Shown: in pieces, positions 24,729 to 32,925 of the stretch | Layout: every line of letters begins with the position of its first letter | How positions within the stretch are numbered: the stretch's first letter is position 1 | Source: Bacteroidales bacterium | GTDB taxonomy: Bacteria; Bacteroidota; Bacteroidia; Bacteroidales; Muribaculaceae | DNA: 44,839 nt | Direction of reading: 5' to 3' | NCBI GenBank assembly: GCA_004555955.1 | Contig: SFJG01000007.1 | Coordinates: 1 to 44,839, forward strand | The notes under the pieces: generated by a model | The model's input: the letters and a program-made list of their open reading frames with translations, nothing else | Told to the model about the DNA's origin: nothing | The model's database searches: none | Position numbers and translations under genes: made by a program

Positions 24729-25780
24729 AACGAATTGTTTAGAGTATTGAAGGGAAATTGCATAGTGACGCAGTGCAGCGAGCCATGCTGACGGATTAGC
24801 GCTCTGCAGTCGACGCAGGCAATCGCTCTATCGGGGAAAACTTTGGCAAGCGTCGTGGCAGCCTCGTTGTCGAGGTCCGGCTGACCGTAAGTCGGCATTA
24901 AGACAAAACCGTTACCAATCAAGAAGTTGGCATAGGTAGCGGGAAGGCGCAAGCCGTCTTCGTCGAAAAACGCTCTCGGCAACGGCAAACGCACGAGGCG
25001 GAATCGCTCGCCATCGGCATTGACAGCCGCTTCGAGTTCGCGCTCCATGCTTTTAAGTTCTTCATAATGAGCATCGTCGGTATCGTCGGTACCGACGTAT
25101 ACAATCGTATTGCCGGGGCAAAGACGAGCGAGCGTATCGATATGGCTATCGGTGTCGTCGCCCTCAAGAGCACCGTGGTCGAGCCAAACTATGTGGCGAG
25201 CGCCGAAAACGTCTTTCAGGCGGGCATCGATTTCGGCTTGCGTCCATTCGCCGTTGCGGTTCGGCGAAAGCAAGCAGGTCGACGTGGTCAGCAACGTACC
25301 CTCTCCGTCGCTCTCAATCGAACCGCCCTCAAGGACGAAATTTAGGCGATTTCGGTAATCGGCATCGACAAACAAGTCTGTATGAATTGTGAGATGACGC
25401 GTAATGAGATTGTCGCGGTCGGCGGCGAATTTCAGTCCCCAACCGTTAAACTTGAAATCGTTGACAGTAGCGCGCCCGTCGACGCCGTAAGTGGTGATGG
25501 CAAACGTGTCGCGCGCCCACGTGTCGTTGGTGGGACACTCGATAATAGTTATTCTCGAGCAATCTAACTCGGCAATTTCGCGAGCCACGGCATCGGGCTC
25601 GGGCGTAACGATGATGAGATGCTCACCGAAGCCATTAATTGCGCGGGCTATCTCCAAGAAACACGCTTTAACGTCGTCGAGCATATATGCCCAATCGGTA
25701 TCGGCGTGAGGCCACGCCAAAGCGATAGCGTCTTGTGACTCCCATTCAGCAGGAAGTCGGTATCTGTTTTCGTTATTCAT
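24725..25780 (-). CDS. aguA: Agmatine deiminase
   Basis: Converts agmatine to N-carbamoylputrescine and ammonia, the first step of arginine-derived putrescine synthesis. The 351-residue protein belongs to the porphyromonas-type peptidyl-arginine deiminase fold. Motifs are WESQDAIALAWPH at the N-terminus, NDTWARDTFAI, FNGWGLKF, LEGGSIESDGEGTLLTT, HGALEGDDTDSHID, and the catalytic Cys337 in GSLHCVTMQ. The length and the absence of a signal peptide favour a cytoplasmic agmatine deiminase over a secreted PPAD. The neighbour aguB confirms the pathway. Confidence 0.93.
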   Translation of the reverse strand: MNNENRYRLPAEWESQDAIALAWPHADTDWAYMLDDVKACFLEIARAINGFGEHLIIVTPEPDAVAREIAELDCSRITIIECPTNDTWARDTFAITTYGVDGRATVNDFKFNGWGLKFAADRDNLITRHLTIHTDLFVDADYRNRLNFVLEGGSIESDGEGTLLTTSTCLLSPNRNGEWTQAEIDARLKDVFGARHIVWLDHGALEGDDTDSHIDTLARLCPGNTIVYVGTDDTDDAHYEELKSMERELEAAVNADGERFRLVRLPLPRAFFDEDGLRLPATYANFLIGNGFVLMPTYGQPDLDNEAATTLAKVFPDRAIACVDCRALIRQHGSLHCVTMQFPFNTLNNSL

Positions 25781-26007
25781 TCGTCGTAATCGGAAAGGCT
25801 GTCGAAAATCTCATCGTGGCGGCTCAGCGATTCGTGGCAGTATTCCAGAAACGCCGTGCGCTCGCGATAGCTGTTTTCGTCGCACCATTCTTTAAATTCC
25901 ATTTTCAGTTGGGGGTCGTCGTCCATGCGTCGATAAAACTCACTTTCGGCAATGTCAATGCTCCCAAATTCGCGGAGAAGGTCGTTGATGATTGTGGTGA
26001 TATCCAT
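25777..26007 (-). CDS. Small acidic protein of unknown function upstream of aguA
   Basis: A 76-residue, highly charged, mostly helical protein (many Glu/Asp, two Cys, no membrane segment or signal). I do not recognise a family. It is likely real: its stop overlaps the aguA start by 4 bp in the ATGA manner, and a palindrome-rich leader with a promoter-like pair lies just upstream. It could be a regulator or partner of the agmatine enzymes, but nothing in the sequence proves this. Confidence 0.65.
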   Translation of the reverse strand: MDITTIINDLLREFGSIDIAESEFYRRMDDDPQLKMEFKEWCDENSYRERTAFLEYCHESLSRHDEIFDSLSDYDE

Positions 26008-26008
26008 A

Positions 26009-26057
26009 GCATAAATGTTTTACGCGGTCTAATTTAGACATTATTCGTCATTTATGC
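26009..26057. promoter_or_regulatory. Nested palindromes in front of the orf76-aguA-aguB operon
   Basis: Outer arms GCATAAATG (26009-26017) and CATTTATGC (26049-26057) are perfect complements. Inside them lies GTCTAA-T-TTAGAC (26027-26039). On the reverse strand a near-promoter overlaps: CTTG, 20 bases, then TAAATTAG, each one base off the Bacteroidetes -33/-7 consensus. The arms flank the expected start of transcription, as an operator would. Confidence 0.5.
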
Positions 26058-26071
26058 AAGGAATTCGCCGA

Positions 26072-27283
26072 TTATTCCACTTTATGCAAATCATGACCCA
26101 TGCGGTCTTTTTTCGTATGCAGGTAGAATCGGTTGTAGTCGTTCGGCTCTATCTCGATAGGCACATTCTCTACCACTGTCAAACCATAGCCGGTCAAACC
26201 GATACGTTTCAACGGATTGTTGGACATCAGCCGCATTTTCGTCACGCCCAAATCATGAAGAATGTTTGCGCCGACACCGTAGTCGCGCTCGTCAGCTTTG
26301 AAGCCGAGGCAAAGATTAGCTTCGACGGTGTCCATTCCGCTTTCCTGGAGTTTGTAAGCGCGCATTTTGTTCATCAAGCCGATGCCGCGACCTTCCTGGT
26401 TTAGATAGACGATAACGCCCTTGCCTTCGCGCTCGATTAACTCCATAGCCTTGTGCAACTGCGGACCGCAATCGCAACGATATGAGCCGAAGATGTCGCC
26501 TGTGGCGCAAGAGGAGTGAACGCGCACAAGAATTGGCTCGTCTTCCGTCCACGTACCTTTAACGAGGGCAACGTGCTCTAATCCGTTCGACTTTTGGCGG
26601 AACGGGATGAGTCGGAAGTGTCCGTGCTCGGTGGGCATATCCACTTCGTCACCTTTTTCGACAATCGACTCTTGACGGAGGCGATAAGCCACCAAATCGT
26701 TGATTGATATAAGTTTAAGTCCGAATTCGTCGGCAAGTCTACGCAACTCAGGCAGGCGAGCCATCGTGCCGTCGTCGTTCATAATTTCCATAAGCGCGCC
26801 GGCGGGATAGAGTCCGGCAAGGCGAGCCAAATCGACGGCAGCTTCGGTGTGTCCGGTGCGACGGAGCACGCCTTTGTCTTGAGCATAGAGCGGATTGATG
26901 TGTCCCGGGCGTCCGAAGTCTTCGGGGCGAGCATTCGGGTCGGCAAGCGCACGAATGGTAGCAGCACGGTCGTGAGCCGATACGCCGGTCGTACAACCCT
27001 CGAGTTTGTCGACGGTAACGGTAAACGGCGTGCCGAGCATCGACGTATTGTCTACAACTTGCACATCGAGTTGCAGCTGGCGGCAACGCTCCAAGGTTAT
27101 CGGCGCACAAAGCACGCCGCGCGCATGCTTGAGCATAAAGTTTACCTTCTCCGGTGTTATTTTTTCGGCGGCGATAATAAAGTCGCCTTCGTTTTCGCGG
27201 TCTTCATCGTCGACCACAATAACAAATTTTCCTTCACGGAAATCGGCAATAGCCTCTTCTATACTATCTAACTTTATGTCCAT
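26072..27283 (-). CDS. ribBA: Bifunctional RibBA: DHBP synthase / GTP cyclohydrolase II
   Basis: Catalyses two entry steps of riboflavin synthesis: ribulose-5-phosphate to dihydroxybutanone phosphate, and GTP to diaminopyrimidine. In 403 residues, the N-terminal RibB half (to about 200) has VDDEDRENEGDFI, the acidic metal site, and DRAATIRAL and RPGHINPL. The C-terminal RibA half has the zinc ligands in SSCATGDIFGSYRCDCGPQL (three Cys), LNQEGRGIGL, and the GTP-site RLMSNNP. The ATG at 27283 lies one base after the lptF stop; a GTG at 27292 is an alternative. Cotranscription with the LPS permease is tight. Confidence 0.95.
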   Translation of the reverse strand: MDIKLDSIEEAIADFREGKFVIVVDDEDRENEGDFIIAAEKITPEKVNFMLKHARGVLCAPITLERCRQLQLDVQVVDNTSMLGTPFTVTVDKLEGCTTGVSAHDRAATIRALADPNARPEDFGRPGHINPLYAQDKGVLRRTGHTEAAVDLARLAGLYPAGALMEIMNDDGTMARLPELRRLADEFGLKLISINDLVAYRLRQESIVEKGDEVDMPTEHGHFRLIPFRQKSNGLEHVALVKGTWTEDEPILVRVHSSCATGDIFGSYRCDCGPQLHKAMELIEREGKGVIVYLNQEGRGIGLMNKMRAYKLQESGMDTVEANLCLGFKADERDYGVGANILHDLGVTKMRLMSNNPLKRIGLTGYGLTVVENVPIEIEPNDYNRFYLHTKKDRMGHDLHKVE

Positions 27284-27284
27284 A

Positions 27285-29198
27285 TCAATCACTTTTTTCA
27301 GTATGTAGTTTAATTAGTTCGTCGCTCACCTTGAGCACAGTTTTTAAATCGTCAATAAGGAGACGCTGCTCGCGCGTACCTATATAATATCCTAAGGCGC
27401 CAATGGGTAGCACTGCCATAATTGCATAGGCAACGTATCGATTGCGCACGGGGTAGTAGAGCAACAACGACTTGAGCACGGGGAAGTCCATCAACTTGTT
27501 AATCACCAGTTGACGGTCGGAATTCGACGTATATTCCACGAGGTGTTCCATAGCCTCTGTAATCTTCGCCAGAGCCTCGCGGTCGTAGCCGCGCATCCAG
27601 TAGTCGACATAGGACTGGCGACGACGATAGCGGGCAATAAACTCGCGAACGAGGTCGCAAAGCGCATTCGTCTTTTCGACAACAACGAGCGAGTCCACCT
27701 CGTCCATTATCACTTCCTTCGTCTCGACGTGGCGGACGGCGCTGCGGCCGATAAACTTCTTGAACTTGTCGACATAGACTTCCATCTTGAACACGTCGGA
27801 GTCGTTTACCGCCTTGTAGGTCAAGAATATGCCAAGAGGTAGCAATACAGCCGACGAAGCCCAAATGCCTTGCCAAACTTCCAAACGACCGTCGCGAGCA
27901 AGTTTGAATCCGGCAGTGTCGATGATATAGTAGAAAATGAACAAGAATACGGAAACGACGATAGGCATACCCAATCCGCCTTTACGGATGATTGCCCCGA
28001 GCGGTGCGCCGATGAAGAAGAATATCAAGCAAGCAAACGAGAGCGTAAACTTCTTTTGCAACTCAATTTGGTGGCGAATGATGGTGCGCTTGTCGTCGGC
28101 GGTGGTATAGCTCTTAAACTCGAGGTCGGTCTGCATCTGTCGTGCGCGCTCAATGGCATACGACACGTAGCGCTGGCGGTCGCGTATTGCCTTTCCGGCA
28201 AAGAGCGAATCAATGTCACAACTTGCCGACACTGCGGGAAGCGGCATCTTGGTGAGTTGGCTACTTCCATCTTTGTAGACGGTCGAATAGGTGCTGATTC
28301 CGGCATAATTGTGGTCGAGCAGCATTGTGCTGTAAGAGTTGCCGATGCTATCGAGGCGAACGTTGACCGAGTCAATTGTATGCCGAAGTTCGTCGATGTT
28401 TTTACCGATATACTGGCTTCGCATGTTACTCTCGTCCATTCGGTTGAAGTTGGCATCGAAGGGAATCATGATTTCTTTGTAGGAAAACGATTCGCGCCGA
28501 TAAGGCACACCGCCGCGAGCGAGTTGCTGGTCGCGGAGGTTTTCGAACTGCTCACCGGTCCAAAGTGTCAACGCAAGATGCTTTTTATCGTGAGTGAATT
28601 TCATCTTACCGGAATCGGCAAGGATGATACGCGAGTTGGAGAATCCGCTCGACATGTCGTAAATCATCATATCGTGAAGCACACCGGTTTGACGGTTTTT
28701 CTCTTTGACAAATACGTTATATCCTTGAATTTGGTCGTAGAACACACCCTCAGGTATTTCCAGCTCAGGCGACTTTTGTCGCATCGAGAATAGCAGAGTC
28801 CACATCTTGACTTGCGCAGGCGGCAGAACGTTGTTTTGGAAGAAAAATGCGCCCACGGAGACCATCGAAATGAGCACAATTAACGGGCTCATCACCTTCA
28901 GAAGCGAAATGCCCGACGATTTTAGAGCGGTCAACTCAAAATGCTCGCCAAGATTACCGAAAAGCATCAACGACGCCAACAGTATAGCCAACGGCAATGC
29001 CATCGGCACCATTGTCAACGCCGCATAGAAGAAAAGTTCGCCGATTACGGAGATTTCCAAGCCCTTACCGACGAGTTCGTCGATGTAGCGCCACAAGAAT
29101 TGCATCATAACCAAGAAAAGGCAAATGCAAAATGTCATCAAAAACATCGGCAAAAACCCTTGCAGCATGAATCCGTATAATCGTTTTCCTCTAAGCAT
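27285..29198 (-). CDS. LptF/LptG (YjgP/YjgQ) family permease with long C-terminal extension
   Basis: Membrane subunit of the LPS export ABC transporter family. The 637-residue protein is nearly twice the usual 360. The N-terminal half has three membrane helices (about 12-30, 52-80, 98-120). A periplasmic jellyroll-like region follows (about 130-270), then a divergent stretch, then three more helices (about 380-465). The last 170 residues contain an unrecognised, mostly helical segment and one more hydrophobic stretch near the C-terminus (YVAYAIMAVLPIGALGYYIG). A second family member of normal length is at 43426-44496. The extension seems typical of Bacteroidales, but its job is unknown. Confidence 0.82.
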   Translation of the reverse strand: MLRGKRLYGFMLQGFLPMFLMTFCICLFLVMMQFLWRYIDELVGKGLEISVIGELFFYAALTMVPMALPLAILLASLMLFGNLGEHFELTALKSSGISLLKVMSPLIVLISMVSVGAFFFQNNVLPPAQVKMWTLLFSMRQKSPELEIPEGVFYDQIQGYNVFVKEKNRQTGVLHDMMIYDMSSGFSNSRIILADSGKMKFTHDKKHLALTLWTGEQFENLRDQQLARGGVPYRRESFSYKEIMIPFDANFNRMDESNMRSQYIGKNIDELRHTIDSVNVRLDSIGNSYSTMLLDHNYAGISTYSTVYKDGSSQLTKMPLPAVSASCDIDSLFAGKAIRDRQRYVSYAIERARQMQTDLEFKSYTTADDKRTIIRHQIELQKKFTLSFACLIFFFIGAPLGAIIRKGGLGMPIVVSVFLFIFYYIIDTAGFKLARDGRLEVWQGIWASSAVLLPLGIFLTYKAVNDSDVFKMEVYVDKFKKFIGRSAVRHVETKEVIMDEVDSLVVVEKTNALCDLVREFIARYRRRQSYVDYWMRGYDREALAKITEAMEHLVEYTSNSDRQLVINKLMDFPVLKSLLLYYPVRNRYVAYAIMAVLPIGALGYYIGTREQRLLIDDLKTVLKVSDELIKLHTEKSD

Positions 29199-29216
29199 TT
29201 CTCGTGTATTTGGTTA

Positions 29217-29248
29217 CAAAGATAGTGCAAATCGAGAGCATAAGCAAA
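29217..29248 (-). promoter_or_regulatory. Promoter for lptF-ribBA
   Basis: Reverse strand TTTG (29245-29248), 20 bases, TATCTTTG (29217-29224). Both boxes are exact Bacteroidetes consensus, 18 bp before the lptF start. Confidence 0.75.
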
Positions 29249-29324
29249 TCAAAACTTGTTTTGGAGATTTGCTTTTGCCTCCCGGATACAGCCTATCTTT
29301 CCAAATGTCATACTATTATTGTAC

Positions 29325-29364
29325 AAAAAACTCGGAGAGCCCAAAACGATTGGACTCTCTGAGT
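29325..29364 (-). terminator. Terminator after lpxA
   Basis: Long reverse-strand stem of 15 pairs with one mismatch and one wobble around a 5-base loop, followed by a T-run. It starts 18 bp after the lpxA stop and ends the lpx operon. Confidence 0.85.
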
Positions 29365-29382
29365 AAATATTCATTTATCCGA

Positions 29383-30159
29383 CTATAGATAGCCCTTGAT
29401 GATACCGCGCTTACTGTTGCGCACAAACATAATGATTTCGTCGCGCTCGCGAGTTGCCGGAAGTTCCGCCTCGATGTGCTCAACGGCATCACTGTTATTG
29501 TAGCCGGAGAGATAAAGATAGCGATAAATTTCTTGGATGTCGCGAATTTGCTCGTTGGTGAAACTGCGACGACGCAAACCTACGGAGTTGATACCGGCGT
29601 AGGCAATCGGCTCGCGTGCCGCTTTAACATAAGGAGGAATATCTTTGTTGACCAACGCACCTCCCTGAATCATTACGTGAGCACCGATGTGACAGAATTG
29701 GTGGATGAGCGTACCGCCGCCGACGATAGCAAAGTCGTCGATTTGTACCTCACCGGCAATCTGCGAAGCATTGGCGATGATAATGTTGTTACCCACCAGG
29801 CAGTCGTGCGCGATGTGCGAATACGCCATTATCAAGCAGTTGTTGCCGACAACGGTTTTACCCTTTGCGGCAGTTCCGCGGTTGACGGTAACACATTCGC
29901 GGATGGTCGTGTTGTCGCCGATAATTGCCAATGTATCTTCGCCTTTGAATTTCAAATCTTGGGGAACTGCACCGATTACGGCACCGGGGAAGATTGTACA
30001 ATTGCGACCGATGCGCGAGCCTTCCATAATTGTAACGTTGCTTGCGATGCGAGTTCCTTCGCCGATTTCCACATTACGGTCGATAGTTACAAAGGGGTCG
30101 ATAACTACGCTGGGAGCGATTTTAGCATCGGGATGGATATATGCTAACGGTTGTTTCAT
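29383..30159 (-). CDS. lpxA: UDP-N-acetylglucosamine O-acyltransferase
   Basis: First step of lipid A synthesis: acylation of UDP-GlcNAc at O-3. The 258-residue protein is a left-handed beta-helix built of hexapeptide repeats (VVIDPFVTIDRNVEIGEGTRI and on), with catalytic His118 in AYSHIAHDC. The substrate loops GAVPQDLKFKGE and VNRGTAAKGKT and the C-terminal helical domain are all present. It lies 5 bp behind the lpxC-fabZ gene and is last in the operon. Confidence 0.95.
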   Translation of the reverse strand: MKQPLAYIHPDAKIAPSVVIDPFVTIDRNVEIGEGTRIASNVTIMEGSRIGRNCTIFPGAVIGAVPQDLKFKGEDTLAIIGDNTTIRECVTVNRGTAAKGKTVVGNNCLIMAYSHIAHDCLVGNNIIIANASQIAGEVQIDDFAIVGGGTLIHQFCHIGAHVMIQGGALVNKDIPPYVKAAREPIAYAGINSVGLRRRSFTNEQIRDIQEIYRYLYLSGYNNSDAVEHIEAELPATRERDEIIMFVRNSKRGIIKGYL

Positions 30160-30164
30160 ATCTA

Positions 30165-31547
30165 CTACTTGTTTTTAATAATTTGTGCCATAAACTCCGC
30201 TTCGGTAACAATCTTATCGCCCACGAAAGCATAGCCCTTCATGTAAGCACAACCGCGGCGCAACTCTGTCATATACGAAACGTGGAAAATCAGCGTATCG
30301 CCGGGCACAACTTTTTGACGGAATTTGACATTATCGATTTTCATAAAATAGGTTGAATAGCGTTCCGGCTCGTCGACTGTGCTGAGCACAAGCAATCCGG
30401 CAGTCTGCGCCATAGCCTCGATATGCAACACACCGGGCATAACTGGCTCGGTCGGGAAGTGACCTTGGAAGAACGGCTCGTTGCCGGTAACATTCTTTAT
30501 ACCTACTATATATTTGTCGGTTTTATCAATGATTTTGTCGACCAGCAAGAAAGGATAGCGGTGCGGAAGGAGTTCGCGAATGCGATTTACGTCCATCAAC
30601 GGAGCCTGATTCGGGTCGTAGATAGGAGCCTGAATTTCTTGACGTTTGAGTTCGCGACGAATCTTCTTGGCAAATGTTGTATTGATGGTATGACCCGGAC
30701 AAGTAGCAATGATGCGGCCTTGGATGCGTCGACCGATGAGCGCCATGTCGCCGATTACGTCAAGCAGTTTGTGGCGCGCCGGCTCATTCTTGAACGTAAG
30801 GTCGCTGTCGTTGACAAATCCATACTCCGAAACTTTCTTGTGAGGCACATTCATCAAGTCGGCAATACGGTCGAGTTCTTCTTGAGCAATTGGCGAATCG
30901 TAGATTACTATAGCATTGTTCAAGTCGCCGCCCTTGATAAGGTTATGGCGTACGAGTTCTTCGATTTCGCGAACAAACACGAACGTACGCGATGACGAAA
31001 TTTCTTTAACATAGTCGTCGAGCGATTCGAGAGTAGCGAATTGGTTTGCGAGAACAACTGAATTGAACTCAATCATCACATCGATACTGAAATCGCTGTC
31101 GGGCACTACGCGAATCGACGAAATGCCGTTTTCGTCTTTAATAGTTTGGCGTTGGCGAACGACGTAGACCAAAGCGTCTTCCGACTGTTCAACGACGCCG
31201 ACTTCGGCGATTTTCTCCGAGATTAGTTTTGCGCTACCGTCGAGGATAGGCATTTCCGGGCCGGTCAGCTCAATCAAGCAGTTGTCGACGCCGGCTGCAT
31301 AGAGAGCCGACATAGCGTGCTCGATAGTATAAACTTTTACGTCGCCGACAGCGATTGCCGTGCCGCGACACGTGTCGAACACGTTTTCTGCAAGTGCATC
31401 AATAGGTTCCGAGCCTTCTATGTCAACTCGTTTGAATTTCCGACCATAGTTATCCGGGGCAGGCTTGAACGTTGCCTCGATTTCTATTCCGGTATGCAAC
31501 CCTTTGCCCTTAAGGACAAACGAGTCTTTTAACGTACATTGTTTCAT
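30165..31547 (-). CDS. lpxC/fabZ: Bifunctional LpxC deacetylase / FabZ dehydratase
   Basis: A natural fusion of two enzymes. Residues 1 to about 305 are LpxC, the zinc deacetylase that commits UDP-3-O-acyl-GlcNAc to lipid A. Zinc ligands are His77 (TIEHAMS), His259 and Asp263 (HKLLDVIGD). Residues about 318-460 are FabZ, the 3-hydroxyacyl-ACP dehydratase, with LLPHRYPFLLVDKI, catalytic His363 (GHFPTEPVMPG) and Glu377 (HIEAMAQTAG). Both use or compete for 3-hydroxyacyl-ACP, so the fusion links lipid A and fatty-acid synthesis. The fusion is known in Bacteroidetes. Both active sites are intact. Confidence 0.97.
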   Translation of the reverse strand: MKQCTLKDSFVLKGKGLHTGIEIEATFKPAPDNYGRKFKRVDIEGSEPIDALAENVFDTCRGTAIAVGDVKVYTIEHAMSALYAAGVDNCLIELTGPEMPILDGSAKLISEKIAEVGVVEQSEDALVYVVRQRQTIKDENGISSIRVVPDSDFSIDVMIEFNSVVLANQFATLESLDDYVKEISSSRTFVFVREIEELVRHNLIKGGDLNNAIVIYDSPIAQEELDRIADLMNVPHKKVSEYGFVNDSDLTFKNEPARHKLLDVIGDMALIGRRIQGRIIATCPGHTINTTFAKKIRRELKRQEIQAPIYDPNQAPLMDVNRIRELLPHRYPFLLVDKIIDKTDKYIVGIKNVTGNEPFFQGHFPTEPVMPGVLHIEAMAQTAGLLVLSTVDEPERYSTYFMKIDNVKFRQKVVPGDTLIFHVSYMTELRRGCAYMKGYAFVGDKIVTEAEFMAQIIKNK

Positions 31548-31554
31548 ATATCGA

Positions 31555-32595
31555 TTATTTATTTTCTTTCAAAGCGATAATTTCTTTCTTAAGTTCACGT
31601 ACGGTGTTATAAAGGTCGCCGAGATTCTTAATGTAAGCCGATTGCTTCATAAACTGACGTGCATCAACAGCAGGATAGCCCAACAGCACTTTGCCGTTGC
31701 CCGGGTTGGAGTGGATGCCCGACTGCGCGCCGATTTGGTTGTAGTCGCCGATGGTGATATGTCCGGCGAAACCGACTTGCCCGCCAATCATATTATGGCT
31801 GCCGATTTTTGCGCTACCGGCAATACCTGTCTGAGCGGCAATAACGGTATGCTCACCGACTTCGACGTTGTGCGCCACCTGGATAAGGTTGTCGAGCTTG
31901 ACACCGCGGCGGATGCGCGTACTGCCCATTGTAGCACGGTCGATTGTCGTATTTGCACCGATTTCGACGTCGTCTTCGATAACGACGTTGCCGATTTGCG
32001 CAATCTTGGTATATTCTCCTTTCTCGTTGGGAGCAAAGCCGAAGCCGTCGGCGCCGACAACTGTTCCCGAATGGATGGTGCAACGCTTCCCGACAACGCA
32101 ATCGTGATAGACCGTAACGCCCGGATAGAGCGTAACGCCATCGTCGAGCACCACGTTGTCGCCAACATAACACTGCGGATAGATTTTCACACTTTTGCCT
32201 ATCTTTACATTTCTACCAATGTAGGCAAACGCACCGACATAGACGTCGTCGGGCAACTCTACGCCTTCCGACACATACGAAGGCGTTTCAATACCGACAC
32301 GTTCGGGAGCCATATACTGTGCGGCGATATTGAGCAACTTGGCTATCGTTTCATAGGGGTTATCAACGCGGATTAGCGTTGCAGATATTGGATGCTCGGG
32401 AAGAAAGTCTTTTTTTACCAACACTATCGAAGCTCCCGTAGTGTAGATAAAATGTTCATATTTGGCATTTGCCAGAAATGTCAAACTGCCCGGGGTTGCC
32501 TCTTCAATCTTTGAATAGGACGACACCCGAGTCAACGCGTCTCCTTCGACAACGCCGTTTACCATCTCCGCCAATTGCGCTGCTGTCAATTCCAT
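31555..32595 (-). CDS. lpxD: UDP-3-O-acylglucosamine N-acyltransferase
   Basis: Third lipid A step: N-acylation with a 3-hydroxyacyl chain. From the ATG at 32595 the protein has 346 residues. The N-terminal uridine-binding domain (to about 100) is followed by hexapeptide repeats of a left-handed helix, with the catalytic His242 in DNLIQVAHN, then GGQVGFAGHI and a C-terminal helix. An in-frame start at 32616 would lie inside the promoter (-7 box 32614-32621), so it was not used. It is first in lpxD-lpxC/fabZ-lpxA. Confidence 0.93.
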   Translation of the reverse strand: MELTAAQLAEMVNGVVEGDALTRVSSYSKIEEATPGSLTFLANAKYEHFIYTTGASIVLVKKDFLPEHPISATLIRVDNPYETIAKLLNIAAQYMAPERVGIETPSYVSEGVELPDDVYVGAFAYIGRNVKIGKSVKIYPQCYVGDNVVLDDGVTLYPGVTVYHDCVVGKRCTIHSGTVVGADGFGFAPNEKGEYTKIAQIGNVVIEDDVEIGANTTIDRATMGSTRIRRGVKLDNLIQVAHNVEVGEHTVIAAQTGIAGSAKIGSHNMIGGQVGFAGHITIGDYNQIGAQSGIHSNPGNGKVLLGYPAVDARQFMKQSAYIKNLGDLYNTVRELKKEIIALKENK

Positions 32596-32925
32596 ATAAA
32601 AAATTTTAGACCGCAAATTTAATAAATATTTATGATACTTTAAAATATATCGCAGGCAAATGCCTGATTTAGCCCAAAACGAGCGTCAAAAACGCACTTT
32701 TTTTACAACAAAGCCGAAAAATCGTATAATAATGGCAGAAGAACGGCACAGACAAACCCATCGAGAAATATTGACGAAAAATAGGAAAATTGTGCACATT
32801 TCGCACTCATTGTGCATTTTTTTTGAGAAAATAGGCAAAATCCACAGTTTTTTTATTAAATTTGCAGCCTGCAAAAACAATAAGCAGATAGTTTATAACC
32901 CAAAACGATAGAGAAACGATAAACT
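32596..32925. promoter_or_regulatory. Divergent control region between lpxD and spt
   Basis: 330 AT-rich bases with no gene. It holds the lpxD -7 box on the reverse strand (TAAATTTG, 32614-32621) and the spt -7 box on the forward strand (TAAATTTG, 32857-32864). Between them are two copies of ATTGTGCA at 32789-32796 and 32809-32816, exactly 20 bases apart. An 83-codon frame inside it has no family resemblance and was left out. Confidence 0.65.

Noticed and set aside
24725..25780. Secreted peptidyl-arginine deiminase of the Porphyromonas type
   Set aside because: No signal peptide or T9SS tail, normal agmatine deiminase length, and direct coupling to N-carbamoylputrescine amidase.
30165..31547. 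LpxC-FabZ as a new fusion
   Set aside because: The fusion is already known and common in Bacteroidetes; both active sites are normal.
32660..32911. Small 83-codon gene before spt
   Set aside because: It covers the promoter and the ATTGTGCA repeats, is Lys/Phe-rich from AT-rich DNA, and resembles nothing.
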